Shown here in pieces: positions 27,632 through 37,636 of a DNA stretch of 64,000 nucleotides; positions within the stretch are counted from its first letter, which is position 1; each line of letters opens with the position of its first letter. The stretch covers positions 806,001 to 870,000 of the forward strand of contig NZ_CP067393.1 in assembly GCF_016653615.1 (NCBI RefSeq). The letters are read 5' to 3'. Source of the DNA: Entomomonas asaccharolytica. GTDB taxonomy: Bacteria; Pseudomonadota; Gammaproteobacteria; Pseudomonadales; Pseudomonadaceae. The notes under the pieces are model-generated. The model was not told where the DNA came from. It worked only from the letters and a program-made list of their open reading frames with translations, and searched no databases. The position numbers and the translations under genes were made by a program.

Positions 27632-28324
27632 ATGATTTATCTCCGTGAAGCTGAAGCAAGGGGTTACGCTAATCACGGTTGGCTTGAAAGCTATCATACA
27701 TTCTCTTTTGCTGACTATTATGATCCTAATTTTATGGGATTTGCTACGATAAGGGTTATTAATGAGGACCGTGTGCAGCCAGATAAGGGGTTTGGTAAGC
27801 ATCCTCATAAAAATATGGAAATTCTTTCTTATGTTCTACAAGGAGCAATTGAGCATCAAGATAGTATGGGACACAAAGAACAAGTTAAAGCAGGTGAGTT
27901 CCAAATTATGAGCGCTGGAACAGGTTTGCATCATTCAGAATATAACCCTTCCGCTGATGAATTATTACATTTTTATCAAATTTGGATAATTCCTGATAAA
28001 GAAAGATTACAACCACGCTATGAAACTCGTAATTTTGCTTCAAAAGTAGGTAAACAACTAATTTTATCACCTGATGCACGTGATGATTCGTTAAAAGTTT
28101 TCCAAGATATGCAATTGTGGCGCTGGAAGTTAGAACAAGATGAACGGCATGAATATATTATTCCTGAAAAGCACGATAAAGTTTGGATACAAGTAATTTC
28201 TGGTGAAATTATAGTTAATAGTACCCACGCCCATACAAGTGATGGAATTGCCATTGCTGATGAGCAAAAGGTAACTATTGAAGCGGTTAAGCCTAGTGAG
28301 ATATTAGTATTCGAATTGTCATAA
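27632..28324 (+). CDS. Pirin-family protein (YhhW-like, putative quercetin 2,3-dioxygenase)
   Basis: A 230-residue bicupin. The N-terminal cupin has GYANHGWLESYHTFSFADYYDPNFMGF and the metal-binding block GFGKHPHKNMEILSYVL with HPH and the later Glu/His in SAGTGLHHSEYN. E. coli YhhW, the closest described type, opens quercetin in vitro; the natural substrate is unknown. A strong GGAGG sits 5 bases before the ATG. Middle gene of the hydrolase-pirin-amidohydrolase run. Confidence 0.9.
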   Translation: MIYLREAEARGYANHGWLESYHTFSFADYYDPNFMGFATIRVINEDRVQPDKGFGKHPHKNMEILSYVLQGAIEHQDSMGHKEQVKAGEFQIMSAGTGLHHSEYNPSADELLHFYQIWIIPDKERLQPRYETRNFASKVGKQLILSPDARDDSLKVFQDMQLWRWKLEQDERHEYIIPEKHDKVWIQVISGEIIVNSTHAHTSDGIAIADEQKVTIEAVKPSEILVFELS

Positions 28325-28400
28325 ATAAATAATGCAGCTTAATAATTAACTGATCATTGATAAATGTTTTTTATTAAGTTGTTATTTTGGAGAATTTGTA

Positions 28401-30278
28401 ATGGCTACAGAAAGTAATCCAGAGATCATCCTTCATAATGGTCAATTTACCACATTAGATCCTACTAAACCTGTAGCTAAAGCAGTAGCTATTAAAGAGG
28501 GTCGGTTTCTAGCTGTTGGCCTAGATGAGGAAATCATTCCATTAGCCAGTTCTAATACTCAGCTTATTGATCTACAAGGGCGCTCTGTACTGCCTGGCTT
28601 AATTGATAATCATCTACATATTATCCGTGGTGGCTTGAATTTTAATATGGAGTTGCGTTGGGATGGTGTTCCTAGCCTCGCAGATGCAATGGCAATGTTA
28701 AAACAACAAGTGGCTATTACGCCACCTCCGCAATGGGTAAGGGTCGTAGGTGGTTTTACAGAACATCAATTTGCTGAAAAACGCTTACCTACTATTGAAG
28801 AGTTGAATGCAGTTGCGCCTGATACGCCAGTATTTATTTTACATCTTTATGATCGAGCATTGTTAAATGCAGCAGCATTGCGTGTTGTAGGTTATACCAA
28901 AAATACACCTAATCCTCCTGGGGGAGAGATAGTGCGTGATGCTAAAGGTAATCCAACAGGCTTATTATTAGCTAAACCTAATGCGGGTATTCTTTATGCA
29001 ACATTGGCTAAAGGCCCTAAATTACCAATGGATTATCAAATAAACTCCACTAGGCACTTTATGCGTGAGTTAAACCGTTTAGGAGTTACTGGCGCGATTG
29101 ATGCAGGTGGTGGTTTCCAAAACTATCCAGATGATTATGCAGTGATTGAGAGATTAGCAAAAGAAGATCTATTAACGGTTCGCATTGCTTATAATCTGTT
29201 TACGCAAAAGCCCCAAGAGGAAAAAGAAGATTTCCTTAATTGGACCCAAACTGCAAAATACAAACAAGGTGATGATTATTTCCGCCTAAATGGTGGCGGT
29301 GAAATGCTTGTGTTTTCTGCAGCTGATTTTGAAGATTTCCGTCAACCTCGACCAGATATGCCAGCAGAAATGGAAGGTGAATTAGAAGATGTAGTTCGAG
29401 TGCTAGCGCAAAACCGTTGGCCTTGGCGCATGCATGCTACCTACGATGAAACCATTGAGCGTGCCTTGAATGTTTTTGAGAAAGTAAATGAAGAGACACC
29501 CTTTAAAGGCTTAAATTGGTTCTTTGATCATGCTGAAACAATCTCTGATAAATCAATTGATCGTATTGCTGCTTTAGGTGGTGGTATTGCAGTACAGCAT
29601 CGTATGGCCTATCAAGGTGAATACTTTGTCGAACGCTATGGGCAGAAAGCAGCAGAGGCTACTCCGCCCATTACAAAAATAATGGATAAAGGGGTAGCTA
29701 TTTCAGCAGGCACTGATGCTACTCGAGTTGCCTCTTACAATCCATGGGTATCTTTAGCATGGATGGTAACAGGTAAAACTGTGGGTGGTTTACGTATTTA
29801 TCCACAGGCTAATTGTTTAGATCGTGAAACTGCATTACGGATGTGGACTGAAAATGTTACGTGGTTCTCTAATGAGGAAGGTAATAAGGGTCGTATTGAA
29901 AAAGGCCAGTTGGCTGATTTAATTGTGCCTGATAGAGATTATTTTAAATGCAGTGAAGATGAGATCAGCCATATTGTATCTGATTTAACCATAGTAGGCG
30001 GTAAAGTAGTTTATGCAGCAGGTGATTTTGCTTCCTTAGATACACCACCGCCTCCAGCTATGCCAGATTGGTCACCCGTTAATACCTATAAAGGTTATGC
30101 AGCATGGGGTTATCAACAACAAGCACAACGTTATCAATTACAGAATATGGCTTGTGGTTGTAGTAATAACTGTGGTGTACACGGTCATAGCCATATTAAA
30201 TCATGGGGTACTAATTCGCCTACCGATGATTTAAAAAGCTTCTGGGGAGTCTTTGGTTGCTCCTGTTGGATGGTTTAA
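28401..30278 (+). CDS. YtcJ/NfdA-type amidohydrolase with Cys/His-rich C-terminal tail
   Basis: A 625-residue cytoplasmic amidohydrolase. Metal-binding features are DNHLHII (about residue 70), a His in WRMHATYDET, a His in WFFDHAETIS and an Asp in SAGTDATR, in the order expected for the superfamily; the N-terminal LDPTKPVAKAVAIKEGRFLAVG is the small beta domain. YtcJ-like enzymes hydrolyse amides or formamides. The last 50 residues are unusual: CGCSNNCGVHGHSH and a final FGCSCW, seven cysteine/histidine-rich positions that look like a metal site. GGAG lies 9 bases before the ATG. Third gene of the cassette. The substrate is unknown. Confidence 0.85.
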   Translation: MATESNPEIILHNGQFTTLDPTKPVAKAVAIKEGRFLAVGLDEEIIPLASSNTQLIDLQGRSVLPGLIDNHLHIIRGGLNFNMELRWDGVPSLADAMAMLKQQVAITPPPQWVRVVGGFTEHQFAEKRLPTIEELNAVAPDTPVFILHLYDRALLNAAALRVVGYTKNTPNPPGGEIVRDAKGNPTGLLLAKPNAGILYATLAKGPKLPMDYQINSTRHFMRELNRLGVTGAIDAGGGFQNYPDDYAVIERLAKEDLLTVRIAYNLFTQKPQEEKEDFLNWTQTAKYKQGDDYFRLNGGGEMLVFSAADFEDFRQPRPDMPAEMEGELEDVVRVLAQNRWPWRMHATYDETIERALNVFEKVNEETPFKGLNWFFDHAETISDKSIDRIAALGGGIAVQHRMAYQGEYFVERYGQKAAEATPPITKIMDKGVAISAGTDATRVASYNPWVSLAWMVTGKTVGGLRIYPQANCLDRETALRMWTENVTWFSNEEGNKGRIEKGQLADLIVPDRDYFKCSEDEISHIVSDLTIVGGKVVYAAGDFASLDTPPPPAMPDWSPVNTYKGYAAWGYQQQAQRYQLQNMACGCSNNCGVHGHSHIKSWGTNSPTDDLKSFWGVFGCSCWMV

Positions 30279-30306
30279 ATGATCTAAACCAATAACACTT
30301 ATAGAG

Positions 30307-30338
30307 GGCAATTGTATGATGATGCAATTGCCTTTTTT
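30307..30338 (+). terminator. Intrinsic terminator after the amidohydrolase gene
   Basis: The stem GGCAATTG / CAATTGCC with a 10-base loop is followed by TTTTTT. It closes the three-gene cassette and also overlaps the artificial long start of the next frame. Confidence 0.88.
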
Positions 30339-30371
30339 ATTATTTATGCAAAATCAAAAAAGGAATTTACT

Positions 30372-30788
30372 ATGTTGGATAAAATACCCACAGAGCCAGA
30401 AATACAACTGTTATTAGGCAGCGTTTGTTATCAAACATGGCTCAATATAATTGACTTTATTAATCAGCATTACCTGATGGGTACTCTATGGAATAAGGGA
30501 GGTAAAGCTGCAAAGTATGAATTAAAGTTTCGTCGTAGTAGTAAAACATTATGTGCTTTATATCCACGAGAAAATAATTTTGGTTTTATGGTTATTTTTG
30601 GTAAAGCCGAACGGGAAAAATTTGAACAAATCCGTAGTGAGTTTAGCTTGAGTATTCAGCAACAATATGATGAGGCTACTACTTACCATGATGGTAAATG
30701 GCTAATGATAGAAATTACTGATATGAGCTACTTTGAGGATATTCAAAAATTATTAATGATTAAGAGAAAGCCTAACAACAAAAAGTAA
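30372..30788 (+). CDS. DUF3788-family protein
   Basis: The start is ATG 30372 (MLDKIPTEPEI), which has AAGGA 8 bases upstream; the longer frame would begin inside the terminator. The 138-residue product is small, soluble, and matches DUF3788 (FINQHYLMGTLWNKGGKAAKYELKF, RRSSKTLCALYPRENNFGFMVIFGKAEREKFE, and a C-terminal DGKWLMIEITD). DUF3788 proteins bear resemblance to DUF1801-like small proteins but have no assigned function. It is monocistronic between a terminator and the carA promoter. Confidence 0.8.
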   Translation: MLDKIPTEPEIQLLLGSVCYQTWLNIIDFINQHYLMGTLWNKGGKAAKYELKFRRSSKTLCALYPRENNFGFMVIFGKAEREKFEQIRSEFSLSIQQQYDEATTYHDGKWLMIEITDMSYFEDIQKLLMIKRKPNNKK

Positions 30789-30820
30789 AGTATAGCGCAT
30801 GTTTTTATTATGACTTTTAA

Positions 30821-30849
30821 CTTGGTTATTTGGTTGGTTTATCGTACAA
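30821..30849 (+). promoter_or_regulatory. Candidate sigma-70 promoter of the carA operon
   Basis: A TTGGTT box at 30821-30826 and TACAAT at 30844-30849 are separated by 17 bases. Transcription would start near 30856, giving a leader of about 115 bases that contains the hairpin at 30902-30933. Confidence 0.5.
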
Positions 30850-30901
30850 TATGCGTTTAGTGTATCAACTAAAAAACCAGCGTATATTTTAAAGAATTCA
30901 T

Positions 30902-30933
30902 AACGGGATGACGGTTTGCACGGGCATCCCGTT
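30902..30933 (+). promoter_or_regulatory. Leader hairpin upstream of carA
   Basis: The perfect stem AACGGGATG / CATCCCGTT (9 bp, 14-base loop) is followed by TTCTTT. It is located 38 bases ahead of the carA TTG start. It looks like a weak terminator or an RNA control element of pyrimidine synthesis; no mechanism can be read directly. Confidence 0.55.
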
Positions 30934-30970
30934 TCTTTACACGCGCCTAAATTCTATATTGGAGGTTCCT

Positions 30971-32110
30971 TTGTCTACGCCAGCCATACTAGCTCTTGCC
31001 GATGGCAGTGTTTTTTACGGTGAGTCTATAGGTGCTGATGGGCAAACCATTGGCGAGGTTGTTTTTAATACAGCCATGACAGGTTATCAGGAGATTTTAA
31101 CTGACCCTTCATATGCTCAACAAATTGTTACTTTGACCTATCCGCATATTGGTAATACAGGCACAACGGCTGAGGATGCTGAGGCTGGTCAAGTTTGGGC
31201 TGCTGGGTTAGTAATTCGTGATTTACCTTTATTGGCAAGTAATTGGCGTAATAAGCAAAGTTTACCTGATTATTTAAAAGAAAATAATGTAGTCGCTATT
31301 GCGGAAATAGATACCCGTCGTTTAACACGGATTTTGCGTGAGAAGGGTTCACAGAATGGTTGTATTTTAACAGGTGCAGATGCAACACCAGAAAGAGCTT
31401 TAGATTTGGCGCGTAGTTTCCCTGGTATGCAGGGAATGGATTTGGCCAAAGTAGTAAGCGTCAAAGAAGCTTATGAGTGGCGTACCAGTGTATGGAACTT
31501 AGAAACAGATAGTTGTCCAGAAATTCCTGCTAGTGATTTGCCTTACCATGTTGTAGCGTACGATTATGGCGTTAAATTTAATATTTTAAGAATGCTCACT
31601 GCACGTGGTTGTCGTATTACGGTAGTACCTGCTCAAACCACTGCACAAGAAGTATTGGCATTAAATCCTGATGGAATATTTTTAGCCAACGGCCCTGGTG
31701 ATCCTGCTGCTTGTGATTATGCTATTAAAGCAATTCGTGAGTTATTGGAAGAACATAATATTCCTATTTTTGGTATTTGTTTAGGTCATCAACTACTGGC
31801 TTTAGCCTCTGGGGCTAAAACAGTAAAAATGCCTCATGGTCATCATGGTGCTAATCATCCTGTACAAGATTTAAAAACGGGTGTAGTAATGATAACCAGT
31901 CAGAACCATGGTTTTGCTGTAGATGAAGGTACATTACCCAAAAATATTAGGGCTACCCATAAATCATTATTTGATGGCACGTTACAAGGTATTGAGCGCA
32001 TAGATAAGCAAGCGTTTAGTTTCCAAGGCCATCCAGAAGCTAGTCCAGGACCACATGATGTAGCTCCTTTGTTTGATCGTTTCGTAGCGAATATGGCGGT
32101 TAATCGTTAA
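30971..32110 (+). CDS. carA: Carbamoyl-phosphate synthase small subunit (TTG start)
   Basis: I start this at TTG 30971: GGAGG sits 5 bases upstream and the protein then opens [20 protein letters not shown], the conserved CarA N-terminus (379 residues). The longer frame back to 30908 runs into the leader hairpin. The glutaminase nucleophile is in [14 protein letters not shown], with His and Glu in [10 protein letters not shown]. It frees ammonia from glutamine for CarB. The order carA - LysE-type gene - carB - greA is the pseudomonad arrangement, with an intervening gene of about 216 residues. The TTG start may reduce expression or serve control. Confidence 0.96.
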   Translation: MSTPAILALADGSVFYGESIGADGQTIGEVVFNTAMTGYQEILTDPSYAQQIVTLTYPHIGNTGTTAEDAEAGQVWAAGLVIRDLPLLASNWRNKQSLPDYLKENNVVAIAEIDTRRLTRILREKGSQNGCILTGADATPERALDLARSFPGMQGMDLAKVVSVKEAYEWRTSVWNLETDSCPEIPASDLPYHVVAYDYGVKFNILRMLTARGCRITVVPAQTTAQEVLALNPDGIFLANGPGDPAACDYAIKAIRELLEEHNIPIFGICLGHQLLALASGAKTVKMPHGHHGANHPVQDLKTGVVMITSQNHGFAVDEGTLPKNIRATHKSLFDGTLQGIERIDKQAFSFQGHPEASPGPHDVAPLFDRFVANMAVNR

Positions 32111-32119
32111 GGCATAACA

Positions 32120-32773
32120 ATGTTTGAAAGTTTAGGTGTTATTAATTATTGGACATTTTTAGTGGCAACTATAGGTGTTATTTTATTGCCTGGCCCTAAT
32201 TCTTTGTTCGTATTGGCAACTGCTGCACAAAGTGGTGTATCTAAGGGATATCAGGCTGCTTGTGCGGTATTCTTAGGTGATGCCATATTAATGACAGCCT
32301 CAGCATTAGGAATGGCTTCATTACTTAAAACATGGCCTGTGTTATTTTTAATCATTAAGGGATTAGGTGCGCTTTATCTATGCTATCTAGGCTTTATGAT
32401 GTTAAAAGGTGCTTGGCATAAATTTCATAAGTCTGCTAATGCAGAGATTGAAGATGATGTGACGGTTAAGACCAGTGTTACAAGCCCTTTTAAGAAAGCA
32501 TTATTATTAAGCTTATCTAATCCGAAAGCTATTTTATTTTGTATCGCCTTTTTTATACAGTTTGTAGACCCTAATTATGCCCATACAGGTTTATCATTTT
32601 TAATCTTAGGCTTAACTTTACAAGCCTGTAGTTTTATTTATTTATCATTTTTAATTTTTGCTGGTGTATCTTTAGCGATGTGGTTTCATAAGAGAAAACG
32701 TTTAGCCGCTACTGCTACTGCCAGTGTTGGGTTTTTATTTGTTGGCTTTGGCGTTAGACTTGCCACTGCCTAA
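32120..32773 (+). CDS. LysE/RhtB-family amino-acid exporter between carA and carB
   Basis: A 217-residue membrane protein with six hydrophobic segments and the LysE/LeuE signature LLPGPNSLFVLATAAQSGVSKGYQAACAVFLGD at about residues 22-54. The second-half SNPKAILFCIAFFIQFVDP is also characteristic. LysE-family proteins export amino acids by proton antiport. It lies 9 bases after carA and 30 before carB, the position of the corresponding gene in Pseudomonas carA-carB operons, so co-expression with pyrimidine/arginine synthesis is expected. The exported substrate is not known. Confidence 0.9.
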   Translation: MFESLGVINYWTFLVATIGVILLPGPNSLFVLATAAQSGVSKGYQAACAVFLGDAILMTASALGMASLLKTWPVLFLIIKGLGALYLCYLGFMMLKGAWHKFHKSANAEIEDDVTVKTSVTSPFKKALLLSLSNPKAILFCIAFFIQFVDPNYAHTGLSFLILGLTLQACSFIYLSFLIFAGVSLAMWFHKRKRLAATATASVGFLFVGFGVRLATA

Positions 32774-32803
32774 GTTAGATTAATTGAGAAGCACGAGAGA
32801 ACC

Positions 32804-35800
32804 ATGCCAAAACGTACAGATATAAAGAGTATCCTTATCCTTGGTGCAGGCCCTATTGTTATCGGTCAGGCTTGCGAGTTTGATTACTCTGGCGCACAAG
32901 CATGTAAGGCTCTAAAAGAAGAGGGGTATCGAGTTATCTTAGTGAACTCTAACCCTGCTACGATTATGACTGACCCAGCGATGGCTGATGCTACTTATAT
33001 TGAGCCCATTAAATGGCAAACTGTCGCTAAAATTATTGAAAAAGAACAACCTGATGCCTTATTACCGACTATGGGTGGCCAGACAGCACTTAATTGTGCC
33101 CTAGATTTAGAACGTCATGGCGTGCTAACTAAGTTTGGTGTAGAAATGATTGGGGCTAATGCGGATACCATTGATAAGGCAGAAGATCGTTCACGTTTTG
33201 ACCAAGCGATGAAAGCGATTGGTTTAGAATGCCCACGTTCTGGTATTGCTCATACTCTTGATGAAGCCTATGGTGTATTAGAACAAGTTGGTTTTCCTTG
33301 TATTATTCGTCCATCGTTTACTATGGGTGGTACAGGTGGTGGTATTGCCTATAACCGCGAAGAATTTGAAGAAATTTGTACAAGAGGTTTGGATTTATCG
33401 CCAACCAATGAATTATTGATTGATGAGTCATTAATTGGTTGGAAAGAATATGAAATGGAAGTGGTGCGGGATAAAAAAGATAACTGCATCATTGTTTGTT
33501 CTATTGAGAACTTTGACCCTATGGGTGTCCATACAGGTGACTCGATTACCGTTGCCCCTGCACAAACCTTAACTGATAAAGAATACCAAATTATGCGTAA
33601 TGCTTCATTAGCAGTATTGCGTGAAATTGGTGTTGAAACAGGTGGCTCTAACGTACAGTTTGGTATTTGTCCAAATACAGGCCGTATGGTGGTTATTGAG
33701 ATGAATCCACGGGTATCGCGTTCTTCTGCTTTGGCTTCTAAGGCAACAGGCTTCCCAATTGCGAAAGTAGCGGCGAAGTTAGCAGTGGGTTATACCTTAG
33801 ATGAATTACAAAATGATATTACAGGTGGCAGAACGCCTGCTTCCTTTGAGCCTGCTATTGATTATGTGGTAACTAAAGTACCTCGTTTTGCTTTTGAAAA
33901 ATTTCCAAAAGCAGATGCACGCTTAACTACACAAATGAAATCGGTAGGGGAAGTGATGGCTATTGGCCGTACTTTCCAAGAATCTGTGCAGAAGGCATTA
34001 CGCGGTTTAGAGGTGGGTGCTAATGGTTTTGACCCTAAAGTAGATTTATCTGCCCCAGAAGTTGAAAGTATCTTAAATCGTGAATTAACAGTACCTGGTG
34101 CTGACCGTATTTGGTATATAGCGGATGCTATGCGTGCAGGTTATTCGATTGAAAGAATTTTTGATTTAACCAAGATTGATCTTTGGTTTTTAGTACAAAT
34201 CGAAGAAATTATTAAATTAGAAGAACAGGTTAAAACTCTTGGCTTGGCAACACTTGATAAGCCAATGATGCGTAAATTAAAACGCAAAGGTTTTTCAGAT
34301 GCTCGTTTAGCTAAGTTATTAGGAGTTAGTGAGAAAGCATTGCGTGCTCATCGTCATAAGTTACAAGTATTACCTGTTTATAAGCGTGTAGATACTTGTG
34401 CTGCTGAGTTTGCAACTGATACAGCTTATATGTACTCTACTTATGAAGAAGAGTGTGAGGCTAATCCGTCTAGCCGTGACAAGATAATGGTATTAGGTGG
34501 TGGTCCTAACCGTATTGGGCAAGGCATTGAGTTTGACTACTGTTGTGTCCATGCAGCATTAGCTATGCGTGAAGATGGTTACGAAACTATTATGGTTAAC
34601 TGTAACCCTGAGACGGTGTCTACTGACTATGATACTTCTGATCGTTTATATTTTGAGCCTGTTACCCTTGAAGATGTATTAGAAATTGTACGTGTAGAAA
34701 AGCCTAAAGGGGTGATTGTGCAATATGGTGGTCAAACACCATTAAAAATTTGCCGAGCTTTGGAGGAAGCAGGTGTGCCTATTATTGGTACAAGCCCTGA
34801 TTCGATTGACCGTGCTGAAGACCGTGAGCGTTTCCAACAGATGGTAGAGCGTTTAAATCTTTTACAACCGCCAAATACAACTGCACGTAGTGAGCAAGAA
34901 GCGATTGATGGTGCCGAAAAAATAGGCTATCCATTGGTAGTCCGCCCATCCTATGTACTAGGTGGGCGTGCAATGGAAATTGTTTATGATACAGATGAAT
35001 TAAAACGCTATATGCGCGAGGCTGTACAAGTCTCTAATGACAGCCCTGTATTATTAGATCATTTCTTAAATTGTGCGATTGAAATTGATGTGGATGCTAT
35101 TTGTGATGGTGAAGATGTAGTGATTGGTGCCATTATGCAGCATATTGAGCAAGCAGGTGTCCATTCTGGTGACTCTGCCTGTTCCTTACCACCTTATTCA
35201 CTGTCTAAAGAAGTACAAGATGAAATTCGTAAGCAAGTAAAAGCAATGGCTTTAGAGTTAGGGGTGATTGGTTTAATGAATGTCCAATTAGCCTTACAAG
35301 CTGATAAGATTTATGTATTAGAAGTAAATCCTCGTGCTTCTCGTACCGTACCTTTTGTATCTAAGTGTATTGGTACATCGCTGGCTAAAATAGCGGCGAG
35401 AGTGATGGCAGGTAAGAAATTAAAAGAAATAGGTTTTACTGAGGAAATTATTCCTAAGTATTTTAGTGTTAAAGAAGCCGTATTCCCATTTGCTAAGTTT
35501 CCTGGTGTGGATCCTATTTTAGGACCAGAAATGAAATCTACAGGTGAAGTAATGGGGGTCGGTGATAGTTTTGCTGAGGCTTTTGCAAAAGCCCAAGCAG
35601 GCGCGAGTGAAATACTACCCAGTGAGGGAGGCCGAGCATTTTTGAGTGTTCGTGAAGAAGACAAACTCATTGTAACCAGTGTTGCGCGCGACTTAGTCGA
35701 ATTAGGCTTTGAAATCGTGTCAACATCTGGTACTGCTAAAGTAATAGAGAGCGCAGGATTACCTGTTAAACGTATTAATAAGGTAACTGAGGGGCGTCCA

Positions 35801-36025
35801 CATATTGTAGATATGATTAAAAATGGTGAAATTGATTTAATCATTAATACAACAGAAGGTCGTCAATCCATTGCAGACTCTTACTCAATTAGACGTAATG
35901 CATTACAACATAAAGTTTGTATTACTACTACTATTGCAGGCGGACAAGCGGTTTGTGAAGCACTAAAATTTGGTGTTGAGAAGAATGTGCGTCGCTTGCA
36001 AGACCTACATGCAGGAATAGTTTAA
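32804..36025 (+). CDS. carB: Carbamoyl-phosphate synthase large subunit
   Basis: A 1073-residue protein with full CarB length. Two homologous ATP-grasp halves are visible: the first begins [28 protein letters not shown], the second [23 protein letters not shown]. The glycine-rich loops [14 protein letters not shown] and [15 protein letters not shown] mark the two ATP sites. The C-terminal allosteric MGS-like domain occupies about residues 935-1073. It makes carbamoyl phosphate for UMP and arginine synthesis. It is in the carA operon, with greA following 3 bases after its stop. Confidence 0.98.
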   Translation: MPKRTDIKSILILGAGPIVIGQACEFDYSGAQACKALKEEGYRVILVNSNPATIMTDPAMADATYIEPIKWQTVAKIIEKEQPDALLPTMGGQTALNCALDLERHGVLTKFGVEMIGANADTIDKAEDRSRFDQAMKAIGLECPRSGIAHTLDEAYGVLEQVGFPCIIRPSFTMGGTGGGIAYNREEFEEICTRGLDLSPTNELLIDESLIGWKEYEMEVVRDKKDNCIIVCSIENFDPMGVHTGDSITVAPAQTLTDKEYQIMRNASLAVLREIGVETGGSNVQFGICPNTGRMVVIEMNPRVSRSSALASKATGFPIAKVAAKLAVGYTLDELQNDITGGRTPASFEPAIDYVVTKVPRFAFEKFPKADARLTTQMKSVGEVMAIGRTFQESVQKALRGLEVGANGFDPKVDLSAPEVESILNRELTVPGADRIWYIADAMRAGYSIERIFDLTKIDLWFLVQIEEIIKLEEQVKTLGLATLDKPMMRKLKRKGFSDARLAKLLGVSEKALRAHRHKLQVLPVYKRVDTCAAEFATDTAYMYSTYEEECEANPSSRDKIMVLGGGPNRIGQGIEFDYCCVHAALAMREDGYETIMVNCNPETVSTDYDTSDRLYFEPVTLEDVLEIVRVEKPKGVIVQYGGQTPLKICRALEEAGVPIIGTSPDSIDRAEDRERFQQMVERLNLLQPPNTTARSEQEAIDGAEKIGYPLVVRPSYVLGGRAMEIVYDTDELKRYMREAVQVSNDSPVLLDHFLNCAIEIDVDAICDGEDVVIGAIMQHIEQAGVHSGDSACSLPPYSLSKEVQDEIRKQVKAMALELGVIGLMNVQLALQADKIYVLEVNPRASRTVPFVSKCIGTSLAKIAARVMAGKKLKEIGFTEEIIPKYFSVKEAVFPFAKFPGVDPILGPEMKSTGEVMGVGDSFAEAFAKAQAGASEILPSEGGRAFLSVREEDKLIVTSVARDLVELGFEIVSTSGTAKVIESAGLPVKRINKVTEGRPHIVDMIKNGEIDLIINTTEGRQSIADSYSIRRNALQHKVCITTTIAGGQAVCEALKFGVEKNVRRLQDLHAGIV

Positions 36026-36028
36026 CAC

Positions 36029-36505
36029 ATGACCAAGTTTCCAATGACTGTGCAAGGTGCAAAAGCCCTTGAAGAAGAATTAAAGTATTTAAAGACTGAA
36101 CGTCGTCCAGAGCTTAGTAAAGCCATTGGTGAAGCCCGTGAGTTGGGGGATTTAAAAGAGAATGCTGAATACCATGCTGCACGAGAGCAGCAGGGTATGG
36201 TAGAAGCTCGTATTAGGGATATTGAAGCGAAATTATCCAATGCTCATATCATTGATATTTCACTTATTCCTCATTCAGGTAAAGTAATTTTTGGTTCCAC
36301 AGTAGAGATTATCAATATGGATACCAATGAATCTACGGTATACCAAATTGTGGGTGATGATGAGGCAGATATTAAAGAGGGTAAAATATCAGTAAGCTCA
36401 CCTATTGCTAGAGCCATTATCGGTAAAGAAGAAGGTGAAGTAGTATTAATTCGTATTCCCAGTGGTGAAGTGGAGTATGAAATAATTGAAGTGAAGCATG
36501 TCTAA
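36029..36505 (+). CDS. greA: Transcription elongation factor GreA
   Basis: A 158-residue protein with the GreA coiled coil ([47 protein letters not shown]) whose tip carries the acidic residues that stimulate RNA-polymerase cleavage, and a C-terminal FKBP-like domain ([27 protein letters not shown]). It rescues backtracked RNA polymerase. It follows carB by 3 bases and overlaps the next gene by 8, as in pseudomonads. Confidence 0.97.
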   Translation: MTKFPMTVQGAKALEEELKYLKTERRPELSKAIGEARELGDLKENAEYHAAREQQGMVEARIRDIEAKLSNAHIIDISLIPHSGKVIFGSTVEIINMDTNESTVYQIVGDDEADIKEGKISVSSPIARAIIGKEEGEVVLIRIPSGEVEYEIIEVKHV

Positions 36506-36926
36506 TAAGAGATTAAATAGTGTCGAGCGATTTGCTTGGGCATTTTTACAATCTCTGTGGGTGGGAGGAATATGGATAACCTTACTGGTTATTTTCCCTA
36601 CCATCAACCAATCCGTATTGGCTCCTATTCTTGCTTATAATGTCATAGCAGAATTGGAGCCAAGAATTGTATTGATAATTTTAGTTTGTGTAGTTTTACA
36701 ACTTTATTTGTTTATTAAAACCTCAGGTTTTAATTCCTTATTCAAGAGCTCAATCGGGCTTACTATATTAGCAGTGTTATTGTCTGCTATTGTGTTTCTA
36801 GGTGTTAATAATATAGGGTTATTAGGCTATAAGTTGCGGGGTTTTTTATATTTCGCTATCGCATTACTTGGCCTTTTTTTAATGTTTCATCTACCACCTT
36901 GGTTACAGAAACAAAGAGAATTATAA
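36498..36926 (+). CDS. DUF4149-family membrane protein
   Basis: A 142-residue protein with four hydrophobic segments ([67 protein letters not shown]). The pattern and position right after greA fit DUF4149, an unknown integral membrane family. It overlaps greA by 8 bases and is probably translated from the same message. In pseudomonads the yhbY/rlmE/ftsH block follows on the other strand, but here a TetR gene does, so synteny ends at this point. Confidence 0.8.
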   Translation: MSNKRLNSVERFAWAFLQSLWVGGIWITLLVIFPTINQSVLAPILAYNVIAELEPRIVLIILVCVVLQLYLFIKTSGFNSLFKSSIGLTILAVLLSAIVFLGVNNIGLLGYKLRGFLYFAIALLGLFLMFHLPPWLQKQREL

Positions 36927-36954
36927 TTATCATTTTCTGTTATTAATTAAACAT

Positions 36955-37512
36955 TTATCTTTGCTCTTGTACAATAGTGATCAGGTTTTTGATATATTGC
37001 CAATGAGATTCTATAGTTTGCTGTTGCTTAAATATATTATTACTTATAATAAGTCCTTCTAAAATGGTAGTAATATGTGCAGCTAAGTTAACAGCTTGAT
37101 CAATTTTACCTTCAATTAATATATCTTCAATTAGTTTTTGTAAGTATTGTTTATGTTTTTGTACAAGCTGTTGAATAGAGGGGTGTTCTGGAAACTCTTC
37201 ATTAGCTTTGATGAATAAACAACCATAAAAATTCTTTTGTTGAAACCATTGCTGATGCCAATCGAATAGCGCCTTTAATTTTTCAATATAACTATTTTTA
37301 TCATTAATAGTTTGTTGCCATTGTTGACGAAAATCTTTATCTCTACTCATTAGAACATTTTCTATTAAGATTTCTTTGCTAGGAAAGTATTTATACATAG
37401 TCATTTTGGAAACTTTTGCTTCATCTCTAATCCTATCAACGCCAATACTATGATAACCATATTTTGAAAACAGGGATAAGGCAGTATTAATAATAGTTTG
37501 TTGTTTATTCAT
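36955..37512 (-). CDS. TetR/AcrR-family transcriptional regulator
   Basis: A 185-residue repressor-type protein. The N-terminal HTH is NTALSLFSKYGYHSIGVDRIRDEAKVSKMTMYKYFPSKEILIENVL, the canonical TetR motif at about residues 9-54. The C-terminal helical ligand domain is Gln-rich and unassigned. It is divergent from the HPP-protein gene. Between the two are tandem palindromes centred on TACAGATCTGTA, which are its likely operators. It probably represses both itself and the HPP gene; the ligand is unknown. Confidence 0.9.
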   Translation of the reverse strand: MNKQQTIINTALSLFSKYGYHSIGVDRIRDEAKVSKMTMYKYFPSKEILIENVLMSRDKDFRQQWQQTINDKNSYIEKLKALFDWHQQWFQQKNFYGCLFIKANEEFPEHPSIQQLVQKHKQYLQKLIEDILIEGKIDQAVNLAAHITTILEGLIISNNIFKQQQTIESHWQYIKNLITIVQEQR

Positions 37513-37580
37513 AGTTTCTTTTCTTATGGAAGGTTTATTTCAATAGTAAATATCAATTGTAAATGAATTATAAAAATAAT

Positions 37581-37613
37581 ACTATACAGATCTGTATAGT
37601 GTACAGATCTGTA
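37581..37613. promoter_or_regulatory. Tandem TetR-type operators
   Basis: ACTATACAGATCTGTATAGT (37581-37600) is a perfect 20-base palindrome. Its core TACAGATCTGTA recurs at 37602-37613, 17 bases further on. Two copies of an exact 12-base palindrome between divergent TetR and HPP genes are what a TetR-type autoregulatory operator looks like. Confidence 0.8.
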
Positions 37614-37636
37614 TATTCATGATAAAGGTATTTAAT

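Noticed and set aside
30908-30970. N-terminal extension of carA from ATG 30908
   Set aside because: It reads through a strong hairpin, whereas TTG 30971 has GGAGG and gives the conserved CarA N-terminus. I note the frame in the findings but do not accept it as protein.
35311-35844. A 177-codon frame antisense to carB
   Set aside because: It is the reverse-strand shadow of a conserved CarB region; there is no ribosome site and no family match.
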